25,065 nt of DNA from a virus (IMGVR_UViG_3300042371_000726:1-25065), one strand, 5' to 3'; counted from the first letter of the stretch, positions 13,327-19,782 are shown. Translations and numbers: made by a program. Notes: generated by a model from the letters alone, not told the origin.

Positions 13327-13619
13327 CGGACTCCTCCACACTTGACGCCATTGATGGCCTGAGCCACCCGGTTCCCGGCCAGTACGAACTCAAGGTTGAA
13401 CAGCACGATCGCGTAGTTGCGAGCAGCGGACTTCAGCCCTTCCAACAGATCACCGAACGTCTCATCGAAGACTGCTTGCACCTCCGCACGAAGACGGGGG
13501 GCAAGTTCTTCAGCCTGCTCCGCTATTTCATTGTCGGTCCACCCAAGCTCACGCAGCCGTGAGATGCAGGAGTTGGTTGCCTTGTCGCAGGCATGACTTG
13601 TGAGTTGATCCAGGGTCAT
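13323..13619 (-). CDS. Helical hypothetical protein, 98 aa
   Basis: The ATG at 13619 follows AAACGGAGACAACCA, the standard start signal of this phage with 7-base spacing. The protein is helical, with an amphipathic acidic middle (WTDNEIAEQAEELAPRLRAE) and a hydrophobic helix near the end (NYAIVLFNLEFVLAG, about residues 68-82) that could be a membrane or packing helix. The gap before it is short (about 25 bases) and lacks the intergenic element. Confidence 0.75.
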   Translation of the reverse strand: MTLDQLTSHACDKATNSCISRLRELGWTDNEIAEQAEELAPRLRAEVQAVFDETFGDLLEGLKSAARNYAIVLFNLEFVLAGNRVAQAINGVKCGGVR

Positions 13620-13643
13620 TGGTTGTCTCCGTTTGAGTCGTGT

Positions 13644-13820
13644 TCAAGAGTGCCAGTGCTGAATCTTGCCGCCGAGTTTCTTTGCCGCACGAACCGCCAA
13701 GTCGCGGCGGCGGTGCTTGCGTCCAACAACATCCATCCGTCCGTTCTCTGTGGTCCGAAGGATCCAGTAACGGCCAGACGAGTCACGCTCCCCGATGATC
13801 GTGATGACCTTGACTTGCAT
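13644..13820 (-). CDS. Very small basic protein, 58 aa
   Basis: The ATG at 13820 shares a base with the previous stop (TGATG) and has AAGGAGG 7 bases upstream. The fold looks beta-beta-helix: MQVKVITIIGERDSSGRYWI, then a basic helix RKHRRRDLAVRAAKKLGG. Small proteins of this shape are common in phages, some similar to DUF2188, but I cannot assign it. No function inferred. Confidence 0.7.
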   Translation of the reverse strand: MQVKVITIIGERDSSGRYWILRTTENGRMDVVGRKHRRRDLAVRAAKKLGGKIQHWHS

Positions 13821-14566
13821 CACTCGCCCTCCTTGGCGAAGGCATTGGAGCGGTCGAACGATGACTCCCACGCAGCGTCGGCAGCGGCTCGGTACTGCTC
13901 CGCAAGTGTCGAAAGCTGGCGATTAATCTCCATCCACGCATGGCTCTCGGTCGCGAACAGCCGAGTGGGGTTGATGTTCATGCTGCCCCAAGTGCTTTCG
14001 ATGGATTGGCAGACGTAGCCGCGAGCTTCCTTCCGCCCGACCAGAACCTTTCGGGGAGCGGCATCAAGTGGCGTTGCGCCGACGTTGCGTGACGGCACGT
14101 AGTAGGCAGTTGTGCCCTCAAGCTCCGTCAGCGGCTCATTAACGGTCACGGCGGGGAAGGCGGCAGCGAACGACTTGCAATACTGTCGCCACACCTCGGC
14201 ACTCGCGGACTTGGACGATGCGGTGTCAACGTGCCGCACCTCAACCCCCGCCCCGATGTGCGCGTCACGGAACTTGTTGAAGAGTGGATCAACAACAATC
14301 GTCGTTTTCGGAGACGGGTGGGCAGAGCAGATGGCATCGCACACCTCACGGCCTTGCTTGGTCCACGGGAGGTGAATGAACCTTGTGTATAAGTGCCCCC
14401 GGCACTCTTGGTACTGCCCACTTGCTGCTTTGATTTTCTTTCCCCACTTCGCCACGAAGCCCTCCGGGTTGCGAAGGTGAATCGTGATCTTGTGGATCGG
14501 CGTGATCGTGCGGCCGAGGATGTGGTCGAGTGTCGGATTCTCGGAAACGTAGTCGATGTCGTGCAT
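13820..14566 (-). CDS. Hypothetical protein, 248 aa
   Basis: I chose the ATG at 14566; the longer frame would pass through the intergenic element and a neighbouring gene's stop. The ribosome binding site is weak (AAAAGAAAAAG), unlike its neighbours. The N-terminal half has ITPIHKITIHLRNPEGF and VAKWGKKIKAASGQ; the middle has an acid/base-rich region (FRDAHIGAGVEVRHVDT); the C-terminal quarter is helical (EINRQLSTLAEQYRAAADAA). The body may be an enzyme fold, but I see no certain catalytic motif. Confidence 0.75.
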   Translation of the reverse strand: MHDIDYVSENPTLDHILGRTITPIHKITIHLRNPEGFVAKWGKKIKAASGQYQECRGHLYTRFIHLPWTKQGREVCDAICSAHPSPKTTIVVDPLFNKFRDAHIGAGVEVRHVDTASSKSASAEVWRQYCKSFAAAFPAVTVNEPLTELEGTTAYYVPSRNVGATPLDAAPRKVLVGRKEARGYVCQSIESTWGSMNINPTRLFATESHAWMEINRQLSTLAEQYRAAADAAWESSFDRSNAFAKEGE

Positions 14567-14603
14567 GGCTTTTTCTTTTGTGTTGTGAGTTAGTGGAGGA
14601 CAG

Positions 14604-14618
14604 GTATCCGAACAATTA
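14604..14618 (-). repeat. Intergenic stop-codon element, copy 5
   Basis: Minus strand TAATTGTTCGGATAC. The TAA is the actual stop codon of the 87-aa gene. The next start lies about 40 bases downstream with a weak ribosome binding site. Confidence 0.6.
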
Positions 14619-14879
14619 CCAGATGCGAATCGACTGTGATTCCCGCTTGGGCTCAGGGTTGTTGGGGGTGCTGATCTCTTCAAGGATGGAGGTCAGCGTG
14701 TCGAAGATGTCATTCAGTCGCGGCAGCACATCCGTCTCGGCGTTCACCATGTTGGAACGCGAGCCGTCGCCGTAGGGCGAGGCCATCTTCCGCAGGATCG
14801 CTGCCCTCATGTGCTTGAGGTCGGTGCAGGCACTTGCGATGCCTTCAATCATCCGGTTGCGTTGCTCGTTGAGTCTCAT
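14616..14879 (-). CDS. Small helical protein, 87 aa
   Basis: The ATG at 14879 is behind AAACGGAGAACGACG with 7-base spacing. The protein is helical (MRLNEQRNRMIEGIASACTD, RLNDIFDTLTSILEEIS) with a central glycine-rich turn (SPYGDGSRSN). No family recognised. It ends with the TAA of an intergenic element. Confidence 0.75.
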   Translation of the reverse strand: MRLNEQRNRMIEGIASACTDLKHMRAAILRKMASPYGDGSRSNMVNAETDVLPRLNDIFDTLTSILEEISTPNNPEPKRESQSIRIW

Positions 14880-14925
14880 CGTCGTTCTCCGTTTGAGATG
14901 GTGGAAGGTGTAGAAGTCCCGTCGA

Positions 14926-15435
14926 TCACTGATCAATCCAAATGCACCAAGCAGCGGCGACGTCATGCCGAACGCCGTTGATGATCGTCGCTCGGTCGCG
15001 TCCGCAGATCTTCGTCCCCGGCTTGCGAGGCTGGAGGTAGCCGCACTCGATCAGAACCCTGTTGCAGTCGCGGACCAGTGCCCGCTCCTTGTTCCACTCC
15101 GCGACGTCGAGAACGTGGCTGAACACTTCCGCCCCATCGAATCCCTGCTCCTGGCACTCCGGGTCGTTGTCCCAGACGTCGTTGATGTAGGCGATCTCGG
15201 CCTTGAGTGCATCGCTGCCGTGCGTTTCGATGGCAAGCAGGAGCCGAGAGCGGTTCGGGAGGTAGTCGCTTGCTCGCATGGTCGGCTCCGCTTCGACCAA
15301 CTCCAACTCGTAGTCCTGAAACGGCTCGCCGTCCGAGACGAACTCGGCAACGGCCTTCGCTTCGGCAATCGACGGGAATCGCTCCTCGGCAAGATCGGGG
15401 TCCAGTTCGTCGCACTTGATTCGGTAGCTGGTCAT
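14926..15435 (-). CDS. Hypothetical protein, 169 aa
   Basis: The ATG at 15435 has AAGGA 8 bases upstream, after the hairpin at 15467-15493. The protein is acidic at the N-terminus (DELDPDLAEERFPSIAEAKA), mostly helical in the middle, and ends with a short basic region (QPRKPGTKICGRDRAT) and WCIWIDQ. I see no catalytic motif and no known family. Confidence 0.75.
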   Translation of the reverse strand: MTSYRIKCDELDPDLAEERFPSIAEAKAVAEFVSDGEPFQDYELELVEAEPTMRASDYLPNRSRLLLAIETHGSDALKAEIAYINDVWDNDPECQEQGFDGAEVFSHVLDVAEWNKERALVRDCNRVLIECGYLQPRKPGTKICGRDRATIINGVRHDVAAAWCIWIDQ

Positions 15436-15466
15436 GGTTCGTTTCCTTGTGGTTCGTGGAGTCCCG

Positions 15467-15493
15467 ACCCGGCCTCCACAGCGGAGGCCGGGT
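15467..15493 (-). other. 11-bp perfect stem-loop between genes
   Basis: ACCCGGCCTCC and its exact complement flank a 5-base loop, between the 203-aa and the 169-aa genes. It sits between an intergenic element (copy 6) and the tail GGGACTCC, which resembles the end of the element in copies 3 and 4. This looks like a hairpin inserted into the element. No T-run follows on the transcribed strand. Confidence 0.55.
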
Positions 15494-15506
15494 ATCCGAA
15501 CAATTG
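15492..15506 (-). repeat. Intergenic stop-codon element, copy 6
   Basis: Minus strand CAATTGTTCGGATAC, following the TGA of the 203-aa gene by one base. It adjoins the 11-bp stem-loop. Confidence 0.6.
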
Positions 15507-15507
15507 G

Positions 15508-16119
15508 TCAGGCGGGGAACTTTTCAAGCAAGTTCTTGATCGACCCGTAGACTTCCCGCTGGGCCCGTTGTTCGGCGTCTTGGTTGGCATTGGCCAGCAG
15601 AGACGTCGAGCGACCTCCGCCAACGTGCATGAGGAGCGAGTCGAGAAAGTGATCGCTGATGCCGACCAAACCTTCGCGTCCGTTTTTCTTGAACCGCTCA
15701 TCGGCATGAGTCCAGAACACATACTTGTGCTGCGCGAGCAGCATTGATTCGGACCACTCAATCGCGTCGGCAGGATTGAGCGTTGCCCGCTCAATGAACT
15801 TGCTCTTGGCTTCTTCGTATGACTTGGTTGCGTAGCTGACCTTGTCGGCAACCCTGTCGGCCAGCGTGACGGCGGGAGCGGCAACCGCCGGCTCCCCGAA
15901 GACGCCACCCTTGGCGATCGCGGCGGCTCGCAGCCGTTCAATCTCGGCCAACGCCTCGGGGCTCTCGCCGTTGTCCGACACCTCGTTTTCCCAAGAGCCG
16001 CGTTCGTAGCACTCGGGGCAAAGCTCAGCGGAACCGTTGTCCCCGGTGTCCCGCGTCTTGCGGCCGCAATCGCCGCACTTGAAACAGCCGCCGCGATTGA
16101 ACTTGCTTGCGTTCTTCAT
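15508..16119 (-). CDS. Zinc-ribbon protein, first gene after P1, 203 aa
   Basis: The N-terminus has a cysteine cluster, CFKCGDCGRKTRDTGDNG (cysteines 12, 15, 18) and LCPECY (34, 37), which fits a zinc ribbon of a type I remember in many phage small proteins. The rest is helical, with a central acidic/Ala region and a C-terminal helix (AQREVYGSIKNLLEKFPA). The ATG at 16119 follows AAAACGGAGAGACGAAA. It is the promoter-proximal gene of P1. It may bind nucleic acid or a host factor; exact function unknown. Confidence 0.8.
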   Translation of the reverse strand: MKNASKFNRGGCFKCGDCGRKTRDTGDNGSAELCPECYERGSWENEVSDNGESPEALAEIERLRAAAIAKGGVFGEPAVAAPAVTLADRVADKVSYATKSYEEAKSKFIERATLNPADAIEWSESMLLAQHKYVFWTHADERFKKNGREGLVGISDHFLDSLLMHVGGGRSTSLLANANQDAEQRAQREVYGSIKNLLEKFPA

Positions 16120-16163
16120 TTTCGTCTCTCCGTTTTGAACCTTGCCGGGGGGTCCGCCTCGGC
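16120..16163 (-). promoter_or_regulatory. P1 leader with start signal
   Basis: The predicted mRNA leader of about 45 bases contains a small hairpin (GCCGAGG with CCCCGGC, one mismatch) and AAAACGGAGA before the ATG. It is similar to the P2 leader (GGCGGAC core, GGTTC, AAACGGAGA, AAAATG), so promoter and leader look like one duplicated unit. Confidence 0.6.
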
Positions 16164-16222
16164 TGCTTCTATCATACCCTATCGGCGTTTTGTGTCAATA
16201 GGCTATAGAAAAATATTTTCCC
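16164..16222 (-). promoter_or_regulatory. Promoter P1, sigma70-like
   Basis: The -35 box TTGACA (16198-16193) and -10 box TATGAT (16176-16171) are separated by 16 bp. Upstream is an A/T tract (AAAATATTTTTCTATAGCCTA) like an UP element. It should start transcription near 16164 and drive the small-gene block from the zinc-ribbon gene downward. It shares CTATAG-CTATTGACAC and CCGATAGGGTAT-type spacer sequence with P2. Confidence 0.88.
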
Positions 16223-16287
16223 TCTCGGTTTTACCCTGAAAAACGCGATTTGCCGCCGCCTACGTCGCCCCCCAACGGGGGGGTAGT
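16223..16287 (-). other. Upstream region of P1 with C/G hairpin
   Basis: This gap holds CGTTTTTCAGGG (about 16236-16247), which is the reverse complement of CCCTGAAAAACG found upstream of P2, and a hairpin of six C and six G with a CGTT loop on the minus strand (about 16268-16283). The hairpin follows the stop of the 88-aa gene and could terminate upstream transcripts, although there is no T-run. Confidence 0.45.
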
Positions 16288-16554
16288 TCAGGGGCAACCG
16301 GGGGCCGGGGACGGAGACGCCCCCCCCGTGAGCCGCACTGGAGCGGCGGTCTCAATCCAGACGCGAGCGCCGCATGACAGCGGCTTGTCTGGAGAGTAGA
16401 CGATGACGCACGGACCAAGGACTTCAACGCGAGTCGCGTAGACGTTCGTGCGTCCGTTCTTCACCGTCAACACAGGGTGACGATCGCCGGTCTTGAGATT
16501 CCGACGAATCACGTGCTGATTGACATGGATGATGGTCTTGCCCATGCAAGCCAT
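16288..16554 (-). CDS. Small conserved beta-rich protein, 88 aa
   Basis: The sequence has KTIIHVNQHVIRRNLKTGD, RVEVLGPCVIVYSPDKPLSC and GARVWIET, a pattern I remember from small uncharacterised proteins in phages and planctomycete genomes (the HVNQHVIR motif). It is probably beta-rich. The start is uncertain (16554 or 16545); neither has a strong ribosome binding site. It sits between the HTH gene and promoter P1. Function unknown. Confidence 0.75.
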   Translation of the reverse strand: MACMGKTIIHVNQHVIRRNLKTGDRHPVLTVKNGRTNVYATRVEVLGPCVIVYSPDKPLSCGARVWIETAAPVRLTGGASPSPAPGCP

Positions 16555-16566
16555 TTTCCATGCTCG

Positions 16567-16833
16567 TCAAGAAGTGGCTGGCTTGGATCGCTTCTGCGTC
16601 TTCGGGACAAGCCGCTTGGATGCGATCCAGACGGGATTCCCGCTGGTCGCGTGAATGAGCGGACGGAGACGGGGGAGATCGGCAGCAGAGATTGCCGCCA
16701 GCCGCTTCCCGCCGTTCGTGTAGATCCCGCACCGCGCATTGCGAGCCGCTCGCGTGACCGTCTTGACGGCACACCCAAGCTTCTCTGCTGCTTCAACTGA
16801 CGAAAGGTAGACCACTTCGTTGCTCTCTTCCAC
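16567..16833 (-). CDS. Excisionase/MerR-like HTH DNA-binding protein, 88 aa
   Basis: The N-terminal half reads VVYLSSVEAAEKLGCAVKTV followed by TRAARNARCGIYTNGGKRLA, the pattern of a winged helix-turn-helix of the excisionase or MerR type. A second segment, LRPLIHATSGNPVWIASKR, and a basic C-terminus follow. I chose GTG 16833 because GGAGGA lies 7 bases upstream; the three ATGs at 16854-16848 lie inside or before a possible -10 box and have no ribosome binding site. It is a candidate regulator of lysis/lysogeny or of P1 and P2. Confidence 0.8.
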   Translation of the reverse strand: MEESNEVVYLSSVEAAEKLGCAVKTVTRAARNARCGIYTNGGKRLAAISAADLPRLRPLIHATSGNPVWIASKRLVPKTQKRSKPATS

Positions 16834-16842
16834 TGGCCGTTC

Positions 16843-16880
16843 CTCCATCATCATACGGTCGTGACTTTTTTTGTCTATAG
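16843..16880 (-). promoter_or_regulatory. Possible promoter P3 before HTH gene
   Basis: TAGACA (16877-16872) and TATGAT (16855-16850) are 16 bp apart, and CTATAG overlaps the -35 box, as it does upstream of P1 and P2. The predicted start near 16843 falls on the GGAGGA of the HTH gene, so the mRNA would have almost no leader. The -35 box overlaps the stop of the preceding gene. Spacing and words are good; the leader geometry is odd. Confidence 0.5.
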
Positions 16881-17120
16881 AGTGACTTCAGTTTTCAGCC
16901 CAGCTTTGAGCGTCGGCGACCAGCAACGGCATCGTTCTTCGCCGCTGCCGGGGGGAGTGCCGCCGACTACCTCGGCCACGGTCACGGCAGCGGGGAGAAG
17001 GTCGCAGCCGCGTGGTACGTGGACCCGAGGCTCCAAAAAAAGCAGCCAGCGTGGTCGCTTCTTCCGCGGCTTGGGCTTGGGGGCGACTTTCCACCGAGCA
17101 ATTGACGGGTATTCATTCAC
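16875..17120 (-). CDS. Small basic protein, start uncertain, 81 aa
   Basis: The frame is open from 17306, but only the part from the GTG at 17120 looks like a protein: a basic segment ARWKVAPKPKPRKKRPRW, then EPRVHVPRGCDLLPAAV and KAGLKTEVTL. The GTG directly follows a run of eleven G on the minus strand. Upstream, the frame crosses the homopolymer and a GC hairpin. An ATG at 17303 would give 142 aa. The codon third positions favour G/C in the second half. No family recognised. Confidence 0.5.
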   Translation of the reverse strand: MNEYPSIARWKVAPKPKPRKKRPRWLLFLEPRVHVPRGCDLLPAAVTVAEVVGGTPPGSGEERCRCWSPTLKAGLKTEVTL

Positions 17121-17292
17121 CCCCCCCCCCGAAAACCTCCGCGCGCGCGTTGAACGGTAAACCCCAAGGTTTCCCGGCTCACGCGCGAAGGGGATTTTGA
17201 CCCCCCCTCGGGGTCTTGCTTTTCCCCTTATATATGAGCCTTTTTGCTTCAAGATCGCATTTTGACTCATCTCGCGGCATCCCCAGGGCTTT
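17121..17292 (-). other. GC-rich stretch with homopolymer, probably non-coding
   Basis: It contains the run of 11 C (plus strand, 17120-17130), an alternating CG run (17141-17149), a hairpin GACCCC/GGGGTC at about 17199-17215 and AAGGCTCATATATAAGGGGAA, which is nearly repeated inside the UvrD-like gene. The reading frame stays open through it, but the amino acid sequence looks random. Either the N-terminal part of the preceding entry or a spacer. Confidence 0.4.
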
Positions 17293-17697
17293 TCATCTGC
17301 CATCAAGCAGCGTCTTGAGCAGCAGCAGCCGATTTCGCCTCGCTTCGGGGGTCTTCTCTTGCCGCCACACCTCAGGCGAGCCGCCGCTGCGGTGCCATGG
17401 ACCTGTTGCCATGATCACAGCCCCTGTGATGGCCTCCAAAGCCCCTTTGCCCTTGGGGTAGAAGTCATCCAGCCAGACCGGCCTTGCCGCTTCTCCGGTC
17501 AAGTACGCGGCCAGGATGGAACACATGAGACGCCGGTTCCTTTGCCCCCTGAGCGGGTCTTCAGGGAGCGGGTCCGCGAAGACATGGAGGTGCGGCTTGG
17601 CTTCAGCGCTGTTAACCAACGTCACCATGCACGACCCAGACGGATGGAACACCGTCCGCCACCGGCCCCAGATCAACGGCTGGGCTTCACGGGGCAT
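17293..17697 (-). CDS. Hypothetical protein, 134 aa
   Basis: I use the ATG at 17697, 11 bases before the end of the previous gene; a TTG further upstream is possible. The protein has beta-like and helical parts (VFHPSGSCMVTLVNSAEAKP, MCSILAAYLTGEAARPVWLD, EARRNRLLLLKTLLDGR). It is a full-length-looking small protein with no recognised family, following the dNMP kinase and a 61-aa gene. Confidence 0.7.
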   Translation of the reverse strand: MPREAQPLIWGRWRTVFHPSGSCMVTLVNSAEAKPHLHVFADPLPEDPLRGQRNRRLMCSILAAYLTGEAARPVWLDDFYPKGKGALEAITGAVIMATGPWHRSGGSPEVWRQEKTPEARRNRLLLLKTLLDGR

Positions 17698-17872
17698 TTG
17701 TGGAAGCACCAGCAATCAGAAGCCGCTGTCGCTCCTCAAGCAGCCGCATTACATCGATGGCAAGACGGTATGCATGGCTTCCAGGCTTCGCCGTATGACA
17801 CGCGGCACGGGCGCGGTCCTCGATGCGGGCACAGTCATCGGCACTCAGGGCAAACAGGCGATCTTCGGGCAT
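17687..17872 (-). CDS. Very small helical protein, 61 aa
   Basis: The ATG has AGGAA 7 bases upstream. The protein is helical with a cluster of acidic and basic residues (DDCARIEDRARAACHTAKPG, LLEERQRLLIAGAS). It begins 46 bases after the dNMP kinase stop and overlaps the next gene by 11 bases. No family recognised. Confidence 0.65.
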   Translation of the reverse strand: MPEDRLFALSADDCARIEDRARAACHTAKPGSHAYRLAIDVMRLLEERQRLLIAGASTNAP

Positions 17873-17918
17873 GATTGATTTCCTGGCCGCGTTCGATCTG
17901 AAGCTGCATGGCCAGAGC

Positions 17919-18473
17919 CTATTCGTTCACTCCAGTAGGCTTTGAGTTTCGAAAGGTCGCCTCGACTCGCTCCCGCAGTTGGTCGACCGTTCCGTCGTTG
18001 ACGACGAGTTTGTCGATCTGCCCGAGGGGGATGCCGGCCTCCGACACGTGGGCCGCCACAGGCTCCAGCTCTGGCCGGTGGATCAGCCACACCTCGCCGC
18101 CCTGGCCATGGATCAGCCGCGCTTCATTCTCAAACCGAACGTCGGGCACCACGATCAGAGATATGCCGCCCGCTGCCAACTGCTCCCACCGCCAGAAGGC
18201 CACGCGGAGCCAGATGTCGTCGCGGACCATCTGCCGGCCCCACTCGGTCCCAAGGGTCTGGAGGAGTTGCCGGGCAGATGCCCCGATCCCGACGATAGGC
18301 TGTTCCTTCTCGGGCCGGTTCCGCAAGACGGACTCGGGGATGCCAAGCATCGTCGACAACCCCTGGTAGATCGGATCCGCGAACGCAACCCGACAGGCCC
18401 CAGGGACCATTGAGGCGGCAAGGTCTTTGCCGGCGCCAGCAGCGCCCGTCAATCCGATGATGCGTCGTTTCAT
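17919..18473 (-). CDS. Deoxynucleoside monophosphate kinase, 184 aa
   Basis: The N-terminus MKRRIIGLTGAAGAGKDLAA has a P-loop (GAAGAGKD, 10-17) at the start of a first beta strand, and VAFADPIYQGLSTML resembles the nucleotide-binding region of phage deoxynucleotide monophosphate kinases (T4 gp1 group). LIVVPDVRFENEARLI is the typical second strand. Such enzymes phosphorylate dNMPs for phage DNA synthesis. ATG 18473 forms an ATGA overlap with the phosphoesterase, with GGGGGG 5 bases upstream. I am confident in a P-loop nucleotide kinase; the dNMP assignment is by resemblance. Confidence 0.85.
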   Translation of the reverse strand: MKRRIIGLTGAAGAGKDLAASMVPGACRVAFADPIYQGLSTMLGIPESVLRNRPEKEQPIVGIGASARQLLQTLGTEWGRQMVRDDIWLRVAFWRWEQLAAGGISLIVVPDVRFENEARLIHGQGGEVWLIHRPELEPVAAHVSEAGIPLGQIDKLVVNDGTVDQLRERVEATFRNSKPTGVNE

Positions 18474-19543
18474 GCCACCCCCCGCAAATCGGCATCGCAC
18501 CAGATCGGGAACGCCCGGGACACTTCCCGCCGGCCGTGGTCAACGATGACGAGCGATTGGCACGGCGCCTCGAACTCGGCCTTGATGCGGAGGGCGAATG
18601 CCGACATCCCGATCAAGCTGCCGTTGCTGACGTACTTCCCGCGGAGCCATCCCCACTGATGCCAGTGTCCGAAGACGTCAAGGTTGGCCGGTCGGCTGCG
18701 GTTCCATGCGGAGATAGCCTTGTGGACCGGCACCGCAATCCCGCCGATCCCTCCTTGGTAACGGATCTCATGGCCGTGGTGATAGCGCACGACAAACCCG
18801 TCAAGATCGAGATACCCGAGATAACCGGCCGCTATCTCCCAGCGAACGTTTGGCCTCGTCTCGTTGGAGGCCATCATCAAGTAGGCGTTCTGCTCAAAAC
18901 TGTGGTCGTGTTCCGTGGCCTTGCGTGGCTTGCCGAAGTTGGATCGCCCGTGGTTCCCGGGCTGCGTCACGACGATCACCTCCTCGGCCATGTCGGCCGC
19001 CATGTCGATGATGCCCCGCAGCCGAGCCGCAGCCCACCGCGTAGCGGCCATTGGCGCGAGCGAACACGTCTCGACCAGTTCTTCGTGGATGTGCCCGCTG
19101 ATGAAGTCACCCAGGGCGGCAATCACGATCCTGTCGACCTTCACCAGTTGACGTTCGTGCTCGACCAAGACGCCGATCCGCTTGGCCAGTTCCACGATTC
19201 TCCGGTCAGCAACCTCAAGGTCGAACGCATTCAGTCCTGCGGTCTGCTCCCGCGTGACCGTCTCTTCGACGTGCCAATCAGACAGCACCACCACCGCAGT
19301 AGCGGAGTTGGCCTTCGCAGGCCGGAACTTCCTCGGCATCGTTTTGGCCTGGATGCCGGCAAGCCCCGCCAGGGAATCGGCCCGCGCCCGCTCGGCATCG
19401 ATCTGCCGGAGCGCTGCCTTGTATCGGCCCTGGGTGGCGGCAAGTTCGGCACGAAGACGTGCCAGATCGGCATCAGCCCGCAGCCGGTCGGCTTGGTCGA
19501 CGCCCGCGTGGATGTCTTGCTTCAGGCTTTTTGGTTGAGCCAT
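18470..19543 (-). CDS. Calcineurin-like metallophosphoesterase, 357 aa
   Basis: The five metal-ligand motifs appear in order: SDWHVE (88-93), GDFISG (145-150), GNHGRS (196-201), HHGHE (255-259) and FGHWHQ (291-296). An N-terminal helical region (about 15-60) precedes the catalytic domain and is probably a coiled coil. Enzymes of this fold cut phosphodiesters, phosphoproteins or DNA ends; the substrate cannot be read. ATG 19543 has GGAGG 7 bases upstream and overlaps the previous gene by 22 bases. It is coupled to the dNMP kinase, suggesting nucleic acid or nucleotide metabolism. Confidence 0.88.
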   Translation of the reverse strand: MAQPKSLKQDIHAGVDQADRLRADADLARLRAELAATQGRYKAALRQIDAERARADSLAGLAGIQAKTMPRKFRPAKANSATAVVVLSDWHVEETVTREQTAGLNAFDLEVADRRIVELAKRIGVLVEHERQLVKVDRIVIAALGDFISGHIHEELVETCSLAPMAATRWAAARLRGIIDMAADMAEEVIVVTQPGNHGRSNFGKPRKATEHDHSFEQNAYLMMASNETRPNVRWEIAAGYLGYLDLDGFVVRYHHGHEIRYQGGIGGIAVPVHKAISAWNRSRPANLDVFGHWHQWGWLRGKYVSNGSLIGMSAFALRIKAEFEAPCQSLVIVDHGRREVSRAFPIWCDADLRGVA

Positions 19544-19782
19544 CGCAGCACCTCCGAGCATCCAACGGAGATCAGCCCGTGAGCCGTGTAGATTTTGTGG
19601 ATGCTTTTCGCCACCGCCGTCCTGTTCCCCTCCAGCTTGCCGGCGAAGAACTCCTCAGCGATCGCGTTCAGTTCGGCCTGCCGCTCGGGCGGGAGCTTAT
19701 CGAACCAGCCCTGCGGCCCCTTTTTCGCGGCAACGACCGCGCGACGAATCTCGTCCATCAATCCCGTTTTCGCTTTCGGCAT
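19522..19782 (-). CDS. Small helical protein, 86 aa
   Basis: The ATG has AGGAG 5 bases upstream. The protein contains KKGPQGWFDKLPPERQAEL and HKIYTAHGLISVGCSEVLRW, compatible with a small helical DNA-binding or adaptor protein; the last part resembles a helix-turn-helix but is not certain. It lies between the virion block and the phosphoesterase. Confidence 0.7.
   Translation of the reverse strand: MPKAKTGLMDEIRRAVVAAKKGPQGWFDKLPPERQAELNAIAEEFFAGKLEGNRTAVAKSIHKIYTAHGLISVGCSEVLRWLNQKA

Noticed and set aside
6209-15506. Intergenic elements as promoters (TTGTTC as a -35 box)
   Set aside because: No -10-like hexamer lies 15-19 bases downstream in any copy.
14965-15747. Plus-strand open frame of 260 codons
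   Set aside because: It crosses two minus-strand genes and an intergenic hairpin; composition is that of a shadow frame.
17121-17306. N-terminal extension of the 81-aa protein up to 17303
   Set aside because: The frame is open, but the residues look random, and it crosses a hairpin and the homopolymer; no ribosome binding site is clear. Kept as a possibility only.
18536-19582. Plus-strand open frame of 348 codons
   Set aside because: It is the complement of the metallophosphoesterase gene, whose catalytic motifs are unmistakable.
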